Source: Aquimarina spongiae
GTDB lineage: Bacteria; Bacteroidota; Bacteroidia; Flavobacteriales; Flavobacteriaceae
Assembly: GCF_900141785.1 (NCBI RefSeq)
Contig: NZ_FQYP01000014.1
Coordinates: forward strand, 23,948 to 87,947
Reading direction: 5' to 3'
Length of the DNA: 64,000 nucleotides
Part shown: piece after piece, positions 28,686 through 36,873 of the stretch
How the letters are laid out: each line of letters begins with the position of its first letter
How positions within the stretch are numbered: position 1 is the first letter of the stretch
Position numbers and translations under genes: made by a program
Notes under the pieces: model-generated
What the model was told of the DNA's origin: nothing
Databases searched by the model: none
Seen by the model: the letters and a program-made list of their open reading frames with translations, nothing else

Positions 28686-29299
28686 AAGAGATTTTCATTT
28701 CGCTCCTTTCCAAATACTCCAAAGATGAAGAGTATACATTTACTTTATGGAACGAGATAGAAAAAAAACACTCGGGTAAAAAGCGGTATTATCACACGCT
28801 TACTCATTTGGAACATATCTACAACCAGCTACATACAGTAAAAGATCAGATACAAGATTGGGATATTACCTTGTTTGCTCTATTCTATCATGATTTCATC
28901 TACAATATCCTTAAACAAAATAACGAAGAACAAAGCGCAAAGAAAGCGGTCACTATTCTTGGCACATTAGATATTGATAAAGAACGCATACAACTTTGTT
29001 ATGAGATGATCATCGCCACCAAGGGCCATCAAATATCCAAACATAACGACATCAATCTATTTACCGATGCCGATTTATCTATTTTGGGTAGTGATTGGGA
29101 AGGCTACAAAACATATTTTGAACACGTTAGAAAAGAATACAACTATTATCCAGACCTCCTCTATAATCCAGGGCGTATTAAAATCCTTCGCCATTTTTTA
29201 AACATGTTCCGTATTTTTAAAACGGATCATTTTTATGACGCTTATGAAGAAAAAGCGAAGCTAAATCTGCAACAGGAAATCGATATCCTTTCAAAGTAA
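28679..29299 (+). CDS. Predicted metal-dependent HD-superfamily phosphohydrolase (COG4339-like)
   Basis: 206 residues. The pattern RYYHTLTHLEHI, then ALFYHDFIY with the HD pair, then NNEEQSAKKA and a late Asp in FTDADLSILG, matches the small HD phosphohydrolases annotated as COG4339. The start is a TTG at 28679 inside the last codons of the dehydrogenase gene. No in-frame ATG exists near by, so translation is probably coupled to the upstream gene. The substrate is unknown, possibly a nucleotide or phosphorylated metabolite. Confidence 0.78.
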   Translation: MLKEIFISLLSKYSKDEEYTFTLWNEIEKKHSGKKRYYHTLTHLEHIYNQLHTVKDQIQDWDITLFALFYHDFIYNILKQNNEEQSAKKAVTILGTLDIDKERIQLCYEMIIATKGHQISKHNDINLFTDADLSILGSDWEGYKTYFEHVRKEYNYYPDLLYNPGRIKILRHFLNMFRIFKTDHFYDAYEEKAKLNLQQEIDILSK

Positions 29300-29323
29300 G
29301 CTAGAGTTTTCTAAATTTATGCA

Positions 29324-29740
29324 GTGAGGAAAACCATTTTCATTTTTGCAGCTCTTGTTATTGCATTGCTTTCTTTATTTCAATTAAGCAAGTACAGTGT
29401 ACTTACCGGAAGCACCAAAATAGAAATTGTAATTGCCTGTATTGCGTTGCTTTTTTTTGTGATCGGAGTAATTATTAATAAACGAGTGCTACATCGACAA
29501 AAAGAAACTTCTACAGTCATTGATCAGCAAAAAATAGAAGAATTAGGACTTAGCAAACGTGAATACGAAGTACTGTGTGAGATTGCTTCAGGATTATCCA
29601 ATAAAGAAATCGCCCAAAAATTGTTCGTTTCAGAAAGTACCATCAAAACACATGTTTCTAATATCCTGGTAAAATTAGATGCCAAACGAAGAACACAAGC
29701 CATTCAAATTGCCAAAGAGCTTCGAATTATAATCCAATAA
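29324..29740 (+). CDS. Membrane-anchored LuxR-type HTH protein
   Basis: 138 residues from a GTG start. Two transmembrane helices (IFIFAALVIALLSLFQL and IVIACIALLFFVIGVII) are followed by a LuxR/GerE HTH (LSKREYEVLCEIASGLSNKE, then IAQKLFVSESTIKTHVSN). It has no receiver domain. It is probably a membrane-tethered transcription factor that senses membrane or lipid state. It is followed after ~100 bases by a DUF4199 membrane protein gene, a frequent neighbour in flavobacteria that it may regulate. Confidence 0.8.
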   Translation: MRKTIFIFAALVIALLSLFQLSKYSVLTGSTKIEIVIACIALLFFVIGVIINKRVLHRQKETSTVIDQQKIEELGLSKREYEVLCEIASGLSNKEIAQKLFVSESTIKTHVSNILVKLDAKRRTQAIQIAKELRIIIQ

Positions 29741-29842
29741 CCCCAAAATCATACCAAAGTCGTATACAATTCATACTTTAGTATGAGTGCTAATTATCGA
29801 GTTCGATCTACTTTTGAATCAAACTTTTAAACAGCAAGTACT

Positions 29843-30358
29843 ATGAAAAATACAGTAATACGTTACGGAATTTACAGTGCCATTACCATTTGTGTATTAG
29901 CATTGGCGGGTTGGTTCTTAGGTAAAAACTTGGATTACTCCATGCAAAAAGTTATAGGATATACCAGCATGGTGGTATCACTACTTTTTGTCTTTTTTGG
30001 GATTAAGCATTTCAGAGATAAAGAAAATAGTGGAATCGTCTCTTTTGGTAAAGCCTTGTTAATTGGTGTACTGATTTCGCTAATCGCTGCATTAGCCTTT
30101 GGGATATTAGATGTGATCTACATCAAGTATATCAATCCCGATTTTATGGCCGAGTATTACGCACATTATGTAGAACAAATACGACAATCACTATCTGAAG
30201 CAGAATTTAAGATAGAATATGAAAAACTAGAAGCTCAAAAAGAAATGTTCTCTAACACATTTATGAGTTTTCTTCTTATGGCGGCTACAGTCTTTATCAT
30301 AGGGTTTATCATATCCCTAATTTCTGCACTAATACTACAACGTAAACCACAATCCTAA
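29843..30358 (+). CDS. DUF4199 domain-containing membrane protein
   Basis: 171 residues with four transmembrane helices: two near the N-terminus, one at IGVLISLIAALAFGILDVIY and one at the C-terminus. The central pattern YIKYINPDFMAEYYAHYVEQ is typical of DUF4199, a Bacteroidota-specific inner-membrane family of unknown function. The 100-base gap before it has a small palindrome (CATACTTTAGTATG near 29780). Confidence 0.82.
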   Translation: MKNTVIRYGIYSAITICVLALAGWFLGKNLDYSMQKVIGYTSMVVSLLFVFFGIKHFRDKENSGIVSFGKALLIGVLISLIAALAFGILDVIYIKYINPDFMAEYYAHYVEQIRQSLSEAEFKIEYEKLEAQKEMFSNTFMSFLLMAATVFIIGFIISLISALILQRKPQS

Positions 30359-30377
30359 CAATCAAAAAACAAATAGT

Positions 30378-30836
30378 ATGCAATACAAAGCCAGTACACC
30401 AGACGAATATATTGAAGCTATCCCTGAAGAGCGAAGAGCTGCAATGAGTACACTGCGAAAAGTCATCAAAGACAACTTACCCAAGGGATTTTCGGAAGTA
30501 ATCAGTTACGGAATGATCGGTTACGTAGTGTCACATTCGCTCTATCCCGGGGGATATCATTGTGATCCAAAATTACCCTTACCGTTTATGAATATTGCCT
30601 CGCAAAAGAATTTTATTGCCGTATATCACAGCGGGATCTATGCCGACAAAGATCTGATGGATTGGTTTGTGGAGGAGTATCCAAAATATGTAAAGACCAA
30701 ACTGGATATGGGCAAAAGCTGTATTCGTTTCAAAAAAATCGATCAAATCCCAATGGAACTTATCGGCGAGTTGGCGTCCAAAATGACACCGCAGCAGTGG
30801 ATTGATCTATATGAAAATAACCTAAAAAAGAAATAA
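30378..30836 (+). CDS. DUF1801 (YdhG-like) family protein
   Basis: 152 residues. The motifs PEERRAAMSTLRKVI, EVISYGMIGY and ASQKNFIAVYHSGIY are the DUF1801/YdhG fold seen in many iron-chaperone-like or unknown cytoplasmic proteins. It abuts the glyoxalase-like gene (stop 30836, ATG 30837), so the two are in one operon. No function is established for this branch. Confidence 0.85.
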   Translation: MQYKASTPDEYIEAIPEERRAAMSTLRKVIKDNLPKGFSEVISYGMIGYVVSHSLYPGGYHCDPKLPLPFMNIASQKNFIAVYHSGIYADKDLMDWFVEEYPKYVKTKLDMGKSCIRFKKIDQIPMELIGELASKMTPQQWIDLYENNLKKK

Positions 30837-31226
30837 ATGAAAAACAGGGTAACAGGATTAGGTGGTTTTTTCTTCAAGACCAAAGATCCAAAAAAAGTAA
30901 AAGAATGGTACGGTAAACATCTGGGGCTACCTGTAGATGATTACGGATGTACTTTTTGGTGGAAAGACAAAGCGGGTAATGATTGCTCTACACAATGGAG
31001 TCCGTTTGCTGAAGACACCTCTTATTTTGCACCGAGCAAAAAAGAATTTATGATGAATTTTAGGGTAGAGAATCTGGTAGAATTACTAGAAACACTCAAA
31101 AAAGAAGGAGTTACTGTTGTTGGAGAGATTGAAGAATATGACTACGGGAAGTTTGGATGGATTGTAGATCCCGAAGGGAATAAAATAGAACTCTGGGAAC
31201 CGATCGACAAAGCTTTTTTGGAATAA
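30837..31226 (+). CDS. VOC-superfamily (glyoxalase/bleomycin-resistance-like) protein
   Basis: 129 residues with two beta-alpha-beta-beta-beta modules. The N-terminal GGFFFKTKDPKKVKEWYGKH and C-terminal WIVDPEGNKIELWEP are the classic VOC termini; the latter supplies the metal-binding Glu. VOC proteins include glyoxalase I, dioxygenases and antibiotic-binding proteins, so the reaction cannot be named. It is directly joined to the DUF1801 gene. Confidence 0.87.
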   Translation: MKNRVTGLGGFFFKTKDPKKVKEWYGKHLGLPVDDYGCTFWWKDKAGNDCSTQWSPFAEDTSYFAPSKKEFMMNFRVENLVELLETLKKEGVTVVGEIEEYDYGKFGWIVDPEGNKIELWEPIDKAFLE

Positions 31227-31286
31227 AAGTAATTCGAGAACATTTTTTTTGTATTTTTCTTGAAGTAAATCAATTAATTAAACAAC

Positions 31287-31673
31287 ATGAGCGAAGAAAA
31301 CAACAACCTAGGGGATGACATCAAAAAAGGCGCTGAAGAAGCTGCTGAAAGCGTAAAAGAAACTGCCAAAGAGTTTGCTGAAGAAGCAAAAGAGGTATTA
31401 GACTCTCAAGACAACAAAAAAATACTGGCAGGAATTCTAGCGATCGTGCTTGGAAGCTTAGGTGTTCATAAATTTATCCTTGGATATCAAAAAGAAGGAT
31501 TTATCCTTCTAGGATTCTCCATCATTGCATACGTATTGTCATGTTTTGTAATTGGAGTTTTCTTTATTTGGATTCCTGGTCTTATCGGATTAATCGAAGG
31601 AATTATCTACCTTACCAAATCTGATGAGGAATTCTACCAGACCTATCAAGTGGGTAAAAAACCTTGGTTCTAG
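31287..31673 (+). CDS. TM2 domain-containing membrane protein
   Basis: 128 residues. The first ~50 residues are a highly charged, alanine-rich amphipathic helix (KKGAEEAAESVKETAKEFAE) resembling LEA-type or apolipoprotein repeats. The TM2 domain follows (GSLGVHKFILGYQKEGFILL, then a helix ending FIWIPGLIGLIEGIIYL), with the loop motif between the two helices. Function is unknown; TM2 proteins are small inner-membrane proteins. A strong terminator follows at once. Confidence 0.85.
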   Translation: MSEENNNLGDDIKKGAEEAAESVKETAKEFAEEAKEVLDSQDNKKILAGILAIVLGSLGVHKFILGYQKEGFILLGFSIIAYVLSCFVIGVFFIWIPGLIGLIEGIIYLTKSDEEFYQTYQVGKKPWF

Positions 31674-31680
31674 TATAGTA

Positions 31681-31712
31681 AAAAGTCAGAAAATTATCTT
31701 CTGGCTTTTTTA
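31681..31712 (+). terminator. Rho-independent terminator of the TM2 gene
   Basis: An 11-base stem (31681-31691 with 31699-31709, one G-T pair) is followed by a T tract. It starts seven bases after the stop codon and insulates the ars operon that follows. Confidence 0.7.
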
Positions 31713-31723
31713 TTCAATTTTAT

Positions 31724-31741
31724 TATCGTAATATTGCGATA
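31724..31741 (+). promoter_or_regulatory. Probable ArsR operator
   Basis: An 18-base near-perfect palindrome, TATCGTAAT-ATTGCGATA, with arms matching at 8 of 9 positions. It lies 14 bases before the arsR ATG. Its size, symmetry and position are what is expected for an autoregulating ArsR/SmtB dimer site overlapping the promoter. Confidence 0.55.
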
Positions 31742-31754
31742 TATAAATAATAAA

Positions 31755-32078
31755 ATGGGAGTTACCAAAACACAAATATTTGACGAACGGCAAAATGAGT
31801 TGGCTCACTTTTTTAAAGTATTAGGGCATCCTGCTCGTATTGCTATCCTTCAATACATTAGTAAACAAAATGCTTGTATCTGTAATGATCTGGTAGAGGA
31901 AATCGGATTGGCTCAGGCCACAATCTCACAGCATTTAAAAGAACTCAAAAGTATTGGTTTGCTAAAAGGAGAGATCGAAGGCAAACGCATGTGTTACTGT
32001 ATCGATCTTGACCGATGGAACGCCTTGCAGCAATCGCTTAATTCCTTTTTTAATACTACAAAACATAATTGTTGTTAA
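31755..32078 (+). CDS. ArsR/SmtB-family metalloregulatory repressor
   Basis: 107 residues from the ATG at 31755; the longer frame begins at a TTG inside the presumed operator. The winged helix is clear: FFKVLGHPARIAILQYISKQ, then LAQATISQHLKELKSIGLL, then EGKRMCYCIDL. NACICNDL carries the Cys-x-Cys pair expected for As(III)/Sb(III) binding, and further cysteines occur at CYC and in the C-terminal CC. It heads an operon with DUF6428, GNAT and arsC genes and should repress it until arsenite binds. Confidence 0.88.
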   Translation: MGVTKTQIFDERQNELAHFFKVLGHPARIAILQYISKQNACICNDLVEEIGLAQATISQHLKELKSIGLLKGEIEGKRMCYCIDLDRWNALQQSLNSFFNTTKHNCC

Positions 32079-32098
32079 CACTAAAAACACAAAAACCT

Positions 32099-32587
32099 AT
32101 GAATACTTCAGAATTTATCACCCTATTAGCAGAGCACCCCGACAAATCTTTATTATTTGAATACGCTCCAGGAATGTTGGTAGGCACCAACTATCACATC
32201 ACCGAAGTAAAACATATCACTGTAGATGCTGTAGACTGCGGAGCAGGCACAGACTCTTGGAAAGAAACTATCATTCAACTTTGGGAAAGCCCAAGCGAAC
32301 TTGGCAAACCAGATTATATGTCTACCTATAAAGCTCTGGGTATCTTAAGAAAAGTAGGAACAATGAAAAGTTATGAGATGGAGGCTCCTGTACGTATCGA
32401 ATATGGAAACGCCATGTTTCATACCGCTCAGTTGCATGTAACCGGCTTTTTGATCAAAGGCGATCAGCTGATCATGAAACTAGCCGTGCAACCTACGGAT
32501 TGTAAAGCCAAAGAAACTTGTGGAGTTCCAGAAACTGCTGAAACCACGGCTGCTAATTCTTGTGCACCAGGAAGCGGTTGTTGCTAG
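32099..32587 (+). CDS. DUF6428 family protein of the ars operon
   Basis: 162 residues from the ATG at 32099; an in-frame TTG at 32069 overlaps the arsR end. It matches the small family DUF6428, commonly found between arsR and arsC in Bacteroidota (VDCGAGTDSWKETIIQLWES, then MKSYEMEAPVRIEYGNAMFH). The tail is cysteine-rich (TDCKAKETCG and PGSGCC), plausible for binding arsenite. No activity is known; an arsenic chaperone or sensor role is inference. Confidence 0.72.
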   Translation: MNTSEFITLLAEHPDKSLLFEYAPGMLVGTNYHITEVKHITVDAVDCGAGTDSWKETIIQLWESPSELGKPDYMSTYKALGILRKVGTMKSYEMEAPVRIEYGNAMFHTAQLHVTGFLIKGDQLIMKLAVQPTDCKAKETCGVPETAETTAANSCAPGSGCC

Positions 32588-33085
32588 ATGAGTACCGATA
32601 TTGCTATATCTAATTTTACTCACCAAGACTGGCTGGTAATTTCTGAGATCTATCGACAAGGAATTGCTACGGGAATTGCCACTTTTGAAACGCAAATCCC
32701 AAGCTGGGAACAATGGGATGCTACTCATATTACTTCTTGTCGGTTTAAAGCCGAAATGAACAACGAAATTGCGGGTTGGGCGGCGCTGTCACCCGTTTCC
32801 AAACGAGAAGTTTACCGTGGTGTGGCAGAAGTTAGCATTTATATAGCATCAAACTTTAGAAAATTAGGTATCGGTAAGTTACTTTTGCAATACCTTATCA
32901 AAGAGAGTGAAGCCGAAGGGTTTTGGACCTTGCAAGCAGGTATTTTTAGCCAAAACAAAGCAAGCATTGCATTGCATAAAGCTTTAGGATTCCGAGAAAT
33001 TGGATTTCGGGAAAAAGTCGCAAAGCTTCACGATATTTGGTACGACAACACTTTATTGGAGAGACGAAGTAAAAAAATAATATAA
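32588..33085 (+). CDS. GNAT N-acetyltransferase of the ars operon (ArsN1/phosphinothricin acetyltransferase-like)
   Basis: 165 residues starting at the base after the DUF6428 stop. The pattern IYRQGIATGIATFETQIPSW is diagnostic of the phosphinothricin/arsinothricin acetyltransferase branch. The acetyl-CoA site is at SNFRKLGIGKLLLQYLI, and the C-terminal block is GFREIGFREKVAKLHDIWYD. In ars operons such enzymes (ArsN1) acetylate the organoarsenical antibiotic arsinothricin. That role is likely from context but not proven. Confidence 0.82.
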   Translation: MSTDIAISNFTHQDWLVISEIYRQGIATGIATFETQIPSWEQWDATHITSCRFKAEMNNEIAGWAALSPVSKREVYRGVAEVSIYIASNFRKLGIGKLLLQYLIKESEAEGFWTLQAGIFSQNKASIALHKALGFREIGFREKVAKLHDIWYDNTLLERRSKKII

Positions 33086-33104
33086 CCACATAAACACCAC
33101 CATA

Positions 33105-33530
33105 ATGAATATCTTAGTATTATGTACCGGTAATTCTTGCAGAAGTCAAATGGCAGAAGGCTATTTGAAACATTTTGCCAAAGATCAAGCTACTGTATAC
33201 AGTGCCGGTGTAGAGACTCACGGGGTAAATCCTCGAGCAATTGCCATCATGAAGGAAGACAGTATTGATATCTCTAATCATACTTCCAACAATCTGGATG
33301 AGTATTTGGATATCGAATTTGATTACATCCTTACGGTTTGTGACAATGCCAAAGAAAGATGTCCTTTCTTTCCTGGTAAAGCAGAACGTTTACATTACAA
33401 CTTCTTTGACCCTTCAAAAGTGGAAGGTACCGAAGAGGAAATTCATGCAGCGTTCACCAAAACCCGAAATCAGATCAAAGAATATTGCAAGGACTTTGTA
33501 GAAAAACATGTCACCACTGCAATTTCTTAG
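33105..33530 (+). CDS. arsC: Arsenate reductase, low-molecular-weight phosphatase type
   Basis: 141 residues. The P-loop CTGNSCRSQMAEG sits at the N-terminus, as in thioredoxin-coupled arsenate reductases. The resolving cysteine pair corresponds to CDNAKERCPFFPG, and the catalytic Asp lies in NFFDPSK. It reduces arsenate to arsenite in the cytoplasm. It is the last gene of the operon: a strong terminator follows after 18 bases and no ACR3 or ArsB pump gene is present. Confidence 0.93.
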   Translation: MNILVLCTGNSCRSQMAEGYLKHFAKDQATVYSAGVETHGVNPRAIAIMKEDSIDISNHTSNNLDEYLDIEFDYILTVCDNAKERCPFFPGKAERLHYNFFDPSKVEGTEEEIHAAFTKTRNQIKEYCKDFVEKHVTTAIS

Positions 33531-33548
33531 TGCTAAATGATACAAAAC

Positions 33549-33577
33549 AAAAAGGTCTCCCAAGGGAGACCTTTTTT
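33549..33577 (+). terminator. Terminator of the ars operon
   Basis: A 13-base perfect stem (33549-33561 with 33564-33576; GGTCTCCC/GGGAGACC flanked by A and T runs) ends in six Ts. Because the arms are A-rich and T-rich at the base it can work in both directions, also for the convergent MscS gene ending at 33596. Confidence 0.85.
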
Positions 33578-33595
33578 ATGTTCCAGATAAGGAGA

Positions 33596-34450
33596 TTATC
33601 CTTGTTTTTGTATTTCGACAGAGTGTGGGTAAGGAATTTCGATACCTGCAGCATCTAGTGCCAACTTGCTATTTTCTAAGGTTGCAAAGTATACATCCCA
33701 GTAATCTTCTGGTTTGGTAAACGGTCTTACTGCAAAATCCACAGAGCTCTCTCCTAGCGCTACCACATTCACAGATGGTGCTGGTTCTTTCAATACCTGT
33801 GGATTATCCGTCAATACTTTAAGCAGTACCTCTTTGGCTTGCTTGATATCCTCATCGTATCCTACTCCTATGGTAAGATCCACCCGCATTAGTCCTTCTG
33901 CAGTATAATTAATAATATTTCCATTAGCCATTGTTCCATTAGGTACAATTGCTAGTTTATTTTGTGGCGTGGTCAATTTAGTAGTAAAGATTTCTATCTC
34001 TTTCACCACACCCAAAACACCTTGTGCTTCGATAAGATCACCGATTTTATAGGGTTTGAAAATCATAATCAATACTCCTCCTGCAAAATTGGCAAGAGAA
34101 CCCTGCAAAGCCATACCAATAGCCAAACCAGCAGCAGCAATTACGGCTGCAAAAGTAGTAACATCGACACCTAATCTTGATATTACCACAATAATCAAGA
34201 ATATTTTAAGAGCCCAAGACACCAGATTTAATAAAAACTTCTGTAAAGATTCGTCATATTTACTCTTTGCAAATACTTTGGTCAGTGCTTTGGTGATACG
34301 CTTAATCACCCAAGAACCTATGATATAAATTACAATAGCAGTAATGATTTTTGGCCCAAACTCTTTGGCCAAATCGATACCATAATTTATCCATTCTTGT
34401 GCTTTTTCAATTCCTTCTTCTGCGTCTACTTGTAAGATCGATAGTAACAT
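33596..34450 (-). CDS. Small mechanosensitive channel, MscS family
   Basis: 284 residues, the size of E. coli MscS. Three transmembrane helices are followed by the pore-lining glycine/alanine helix AAAGLAIGMALQGSLANFAG and the beta domain (YKIGDLIEAQGVLGVV). The cytoplasmic alpha/beta cage follows. It opens under membrane tension to release solutes during hypo-osmotic shock. A second, larger MscS paralogue lies directly upstream on the same strand. Confidence 0.94.
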   Translation of the reverse strand: MLLSILQVDAEEGIEKAQEWINYGIDLAKEFGPKIITAIVIYIIGSWVIKRITKALTKVFAKSKYDESLQKFLLNLVSWALKIFLIIVVISRLGVDVTTFAAVIAAAGLAIGMALQGSLANFAGGVLIMIFKPYKIGDLIEAQGVLGVVKEIEIFTTKLTTPQNKLAIVPNGTMANGNIINYTAEGLMRVDLTIGVGYDEDIKQAKEVLLKVLTDNPQVLKEPAPSVNVVALGESSVDFAVRPFTKPEDYWDVYFATLENSKLALDAAGIEIPYPHSVEIQKQG

Positions 34451-34521
34451 TTGTGCGATTTTTAGTATTAGTTTTATGTTTAAAATTAGTAATTAATGTA
34501 CAGACCGAGATTATCTCAAAA

Positions 34522-35739
34522 TCACCTTTTGCTTTCAAATTTAAATCCAGGTTGTACATAGCCTTCTGGCATATTTTCTGGCGGAACTGTAAGTACATTC
34601 CCGTCTCTCACTGCGTGATAATGTGGTGATAGAATCTCTATCCCCGCAGTATGTAATTCGTTCTTAATATTTTCGTGTAGCATCGAATAAATCAATGCCG
34701 ATTTTTCTGGGTTTTTGGTATATACATTGATTTCGTAATTGACATAGAAATCATCCAAATTTTTCACAAAAACGAAAGGTGTAGGGGTTTCTAGTATCAT
34801 TGCGGTTTTCTTGGCCCCTGCTATCAGTGCTTTTATAACGTCATTACTAGGCACATCGTATCCAATAGTCACCGAAGTATGCAAGATAATCCCAACATCT
34901 TCGGCTGCATTTTTAGTAAAGTTGATGATATGATTCCCCAATATGGAAGAGTTTGGAATAGTTACATCCAGGTTTTTGATGGTTCGAATACGGGTAACCA
35001 ACAGACTTCTTTCGGTGACATCTCCAATCGTATTCCCAATCTCTACGCGATCTCCCACCTTAAAAGGACGCATATAAGTAATCACCACTCCTGCTACGAT
35101 ATTCGAGATCGCCGAAGTGGAACCCAAAGAAAACAGTACCCCAAAAAATATAGACAACCCTTTGAATGCCGGAGAATCTGATCCCGGGATATACGGAAAC
35201 ACAATAATCAATGCAAACGCAACGATAAATACACGTAACAAGTTAAATGTAGGCCTGGCCCAATCGGCATGAAATCCGTCCAAACGTACGGCTTCTCTTT
35301 CCAGCTCTGTAGTCACATATTTTAGAAATTTCAATAGGTACTTAGTAACAAAAAAGATCACCAGAATAAAAAACAGGTTAGGAATAAAACTAACCAATCC
35401 ATCATACAAGAAGAATAATGGCTTTTTGATGTATCCCAATACGATATCTGCATATTCTTTGGTTTGCGGCATTAAACTAAACAAGAACGGCAAATAAAAC
35501 ACCAAGAAGGTAATGGTCATCGATATCCGTACCAATCGTAATAAAAAAGTAAGGATGTGTCGCTCGCGTCTAGGTGTGATGAATCTAAAAAACTGAGAAA
35601 ACTTGGCACTACCAAAAAAGATATTGTACTCTAATCGATTCACTTTGGTTTTTAACCAGGCGAACAACTTTTTCATTATAAAAAGAAAGATCAGAATTCC
35701 TACTAAGGCAATACCAAAATATACGTATTGTAGCACCAT
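34522..35739 (-). CDS. Mechanosensitive channel, MscS family, larger paralogue
   Basis: 405 residues. Four to five transmembrane helices (one at the N-terminus, IALVGILIFLFIMKKLF) precede the MscS pore and beta domains (GSTSAISNIVAGVVITYM, then RPFKVGDRVEIGNTIGDV). The pore helix is less regular in Gly/Ala than that of its neighbour, as in the YnaI/MSL-type branch, which usually has lower conductance. It lies 71 bases upstream of the smaller channel on the same strand, a tandem pair. Confidence 0.9.
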   Translation of the reverse strand: MVLQYVYFGIALVGILIFLFIMKKLFAWLKTKVNRLEYNIFFGSAKFSQFFRFITPRRERHILTFLLRLVRISMTITFLVFYLPFLFSLMPQTKEYADIVLGYIKKPLFFLYDGLVSFIPNLFFILVIFFVTKYLLKFLKYVTTELEREAVRLDGFHADWARPTFNLLRVFIVAFALIIVFPYIPGSDSPAFKGLSIFFGVLFSLGSTSAISNIVAGVVITYMRPFKVGDRVEIGNTIGDVTERSLLVTRIRTIKNLDVTIPNSSILGNHIINFTKNAAEDVGIILHTSVTIGYDVPSNDVIKALIAGAKKTAMILETPTPFVFVKNLDDFYVNYEINVYTKNPEKSALIYSMLHENIKNELHTAGIEILSPHYHAVRDGNVLTVPPENMPEGYVQPGFKFESKR

Positions 35740-35861
35740 ACTAGCGTGTTTAGAACACTAATTTAAGCATATTAATAGGTAAAGACATTAAGGGAAACCG
35801 CAAAAAAACAATGGGAAATCGATAAAATGCTCAAAACAACTATCAACCGTCAAGTCACAGC

Positions 35862-36839
35862 TTACAACCCATAATCCAGTGGTAGTAAGCGTGCCACCTT
35901 TTGATTGGTCATTTCTCCATTAAAAAGGATCTTCTCGGTATCAGAAAAATTCCCCAGACCATCAATCAAAAAGTGATCGTTTACATTAAAAATAAGATCC
36001 GTTCTATGTTTATTCTTAAACAATACCGTAGTGCGTTTTTGAAGTGGGTACACTTTGGCAAATCCGGGTTCTTTTTCAACCTTAAAAACTCGGTCAACTT
36101 CAGTTTTCAAGCCTTTGTGATACACATCAAACTTATTTTGATCAAGTGTCCCTGTTGCCAGGGATCTCATGAAATGTAATCGTGATCCTTTATAGGCGTT
36201 CTGGCGTCTTTTATTCAGTGCTTTACTCTCTTCATCAAAAGCCTTAAAATAACTGGTTCCCGCCACATAGAATCCTTTTACATTTTCTCCTCGGTTAAAC
36301 TTGATTTCAAAACTGACTAAGTTATAGACAATATTGTATCCCAATTGATCATTTTTGATATTGATAGGAACATTTGCACTGGCATAAAGCGTTTGTTCCC
36401 CATAATTATAGTACAACCGAATAGCATCTTCGTTAAGAATCTTACAAGTCTTTTGATCCTTTTTATTCCCAATAAAATAAGCTCTAAAATAGTTGAGTTT
36501 CTTTTCGCGACTCCAATCATCATTTTGCAAGAACACTGGGTCCAGTTCTTCCAGCTTTTTTTCCATTTGTACAGAAAGGACGTCATCGGGTAAGACTGAA
36601 GATGTCTTCAAATATATAGATTCATACCCTAGATAAGCTATAGTAACCTGAGCATCTCTGGGTTGATTTTCTAGATCCAAAATAAAGGCTCCTGAAGCAT
36701 TGGTTACCGTTCCGGTGGTAGTACCGTCTATATAAATTACAACCCCTTCTAGCGGAGCTTTGGTTGCTTTATCCAAAACTACTCCTTTTAGCACTTCAGC
36801 TTGTCCAAACACAAGTAACGGAAAAATTAAAAGTACCAT
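35862..36839 (-). CDS. CarboxypepD_reg-like (TonB-receptor plug-type) secreted protein
   Basis: 325 residues from the ATG at 36839, which gives a clean signal peptide (MVLLIFPLLVFGQ). A longer frame opens at a GTG at 36884, overlapping the upstream gene by 11 bases, but adds a charged, non-signal N-terminus. The first domain is a carboxypeptidase regulatory-like Ig fold (GVVLDKATKAPLEGVVIYID, then GTTTGTVTNASGAFILDL), common on SusC-like and other Bacteroidota surface proteins. The remaining ~220 residues match no domain I recognise. It is cotranscribed with the acyltransferase gene upstream. Confidence 0.75.
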   Translation of the reverse strand: MVLLIFPLLVFGQAEVLKGVVLDKATKAPLEGVVIYIDGTTTGTVTNASGAFILDLENQPRDAQVTIAYLGYESIYLKTSSVLPDDVLSVQMEKKLEELDPVFLQNDDWSREKKLNYFRAYFIGNKKDQKTCKILNEDAIRLYYNYGEQTLYASANVPINIKNDQLGYNIVYNLVSFEIKFNRGENVKGFYVAGTSYFKAFDEESKALNKRRQNAYKGSRLHFMRSLATGTLDQNKFDVYHKGLKTEVDRVFKVEKEPGFAKVYPLQKRTTVLFKNKHRTDLIFNVNDHFLIDGLGNFSDTEKILFNGEMTNQKVARLLPLDYGL

Positions 36840-36873
36840 ACTTATGTACTTCTCCACTTCTTGTATTTTAATC

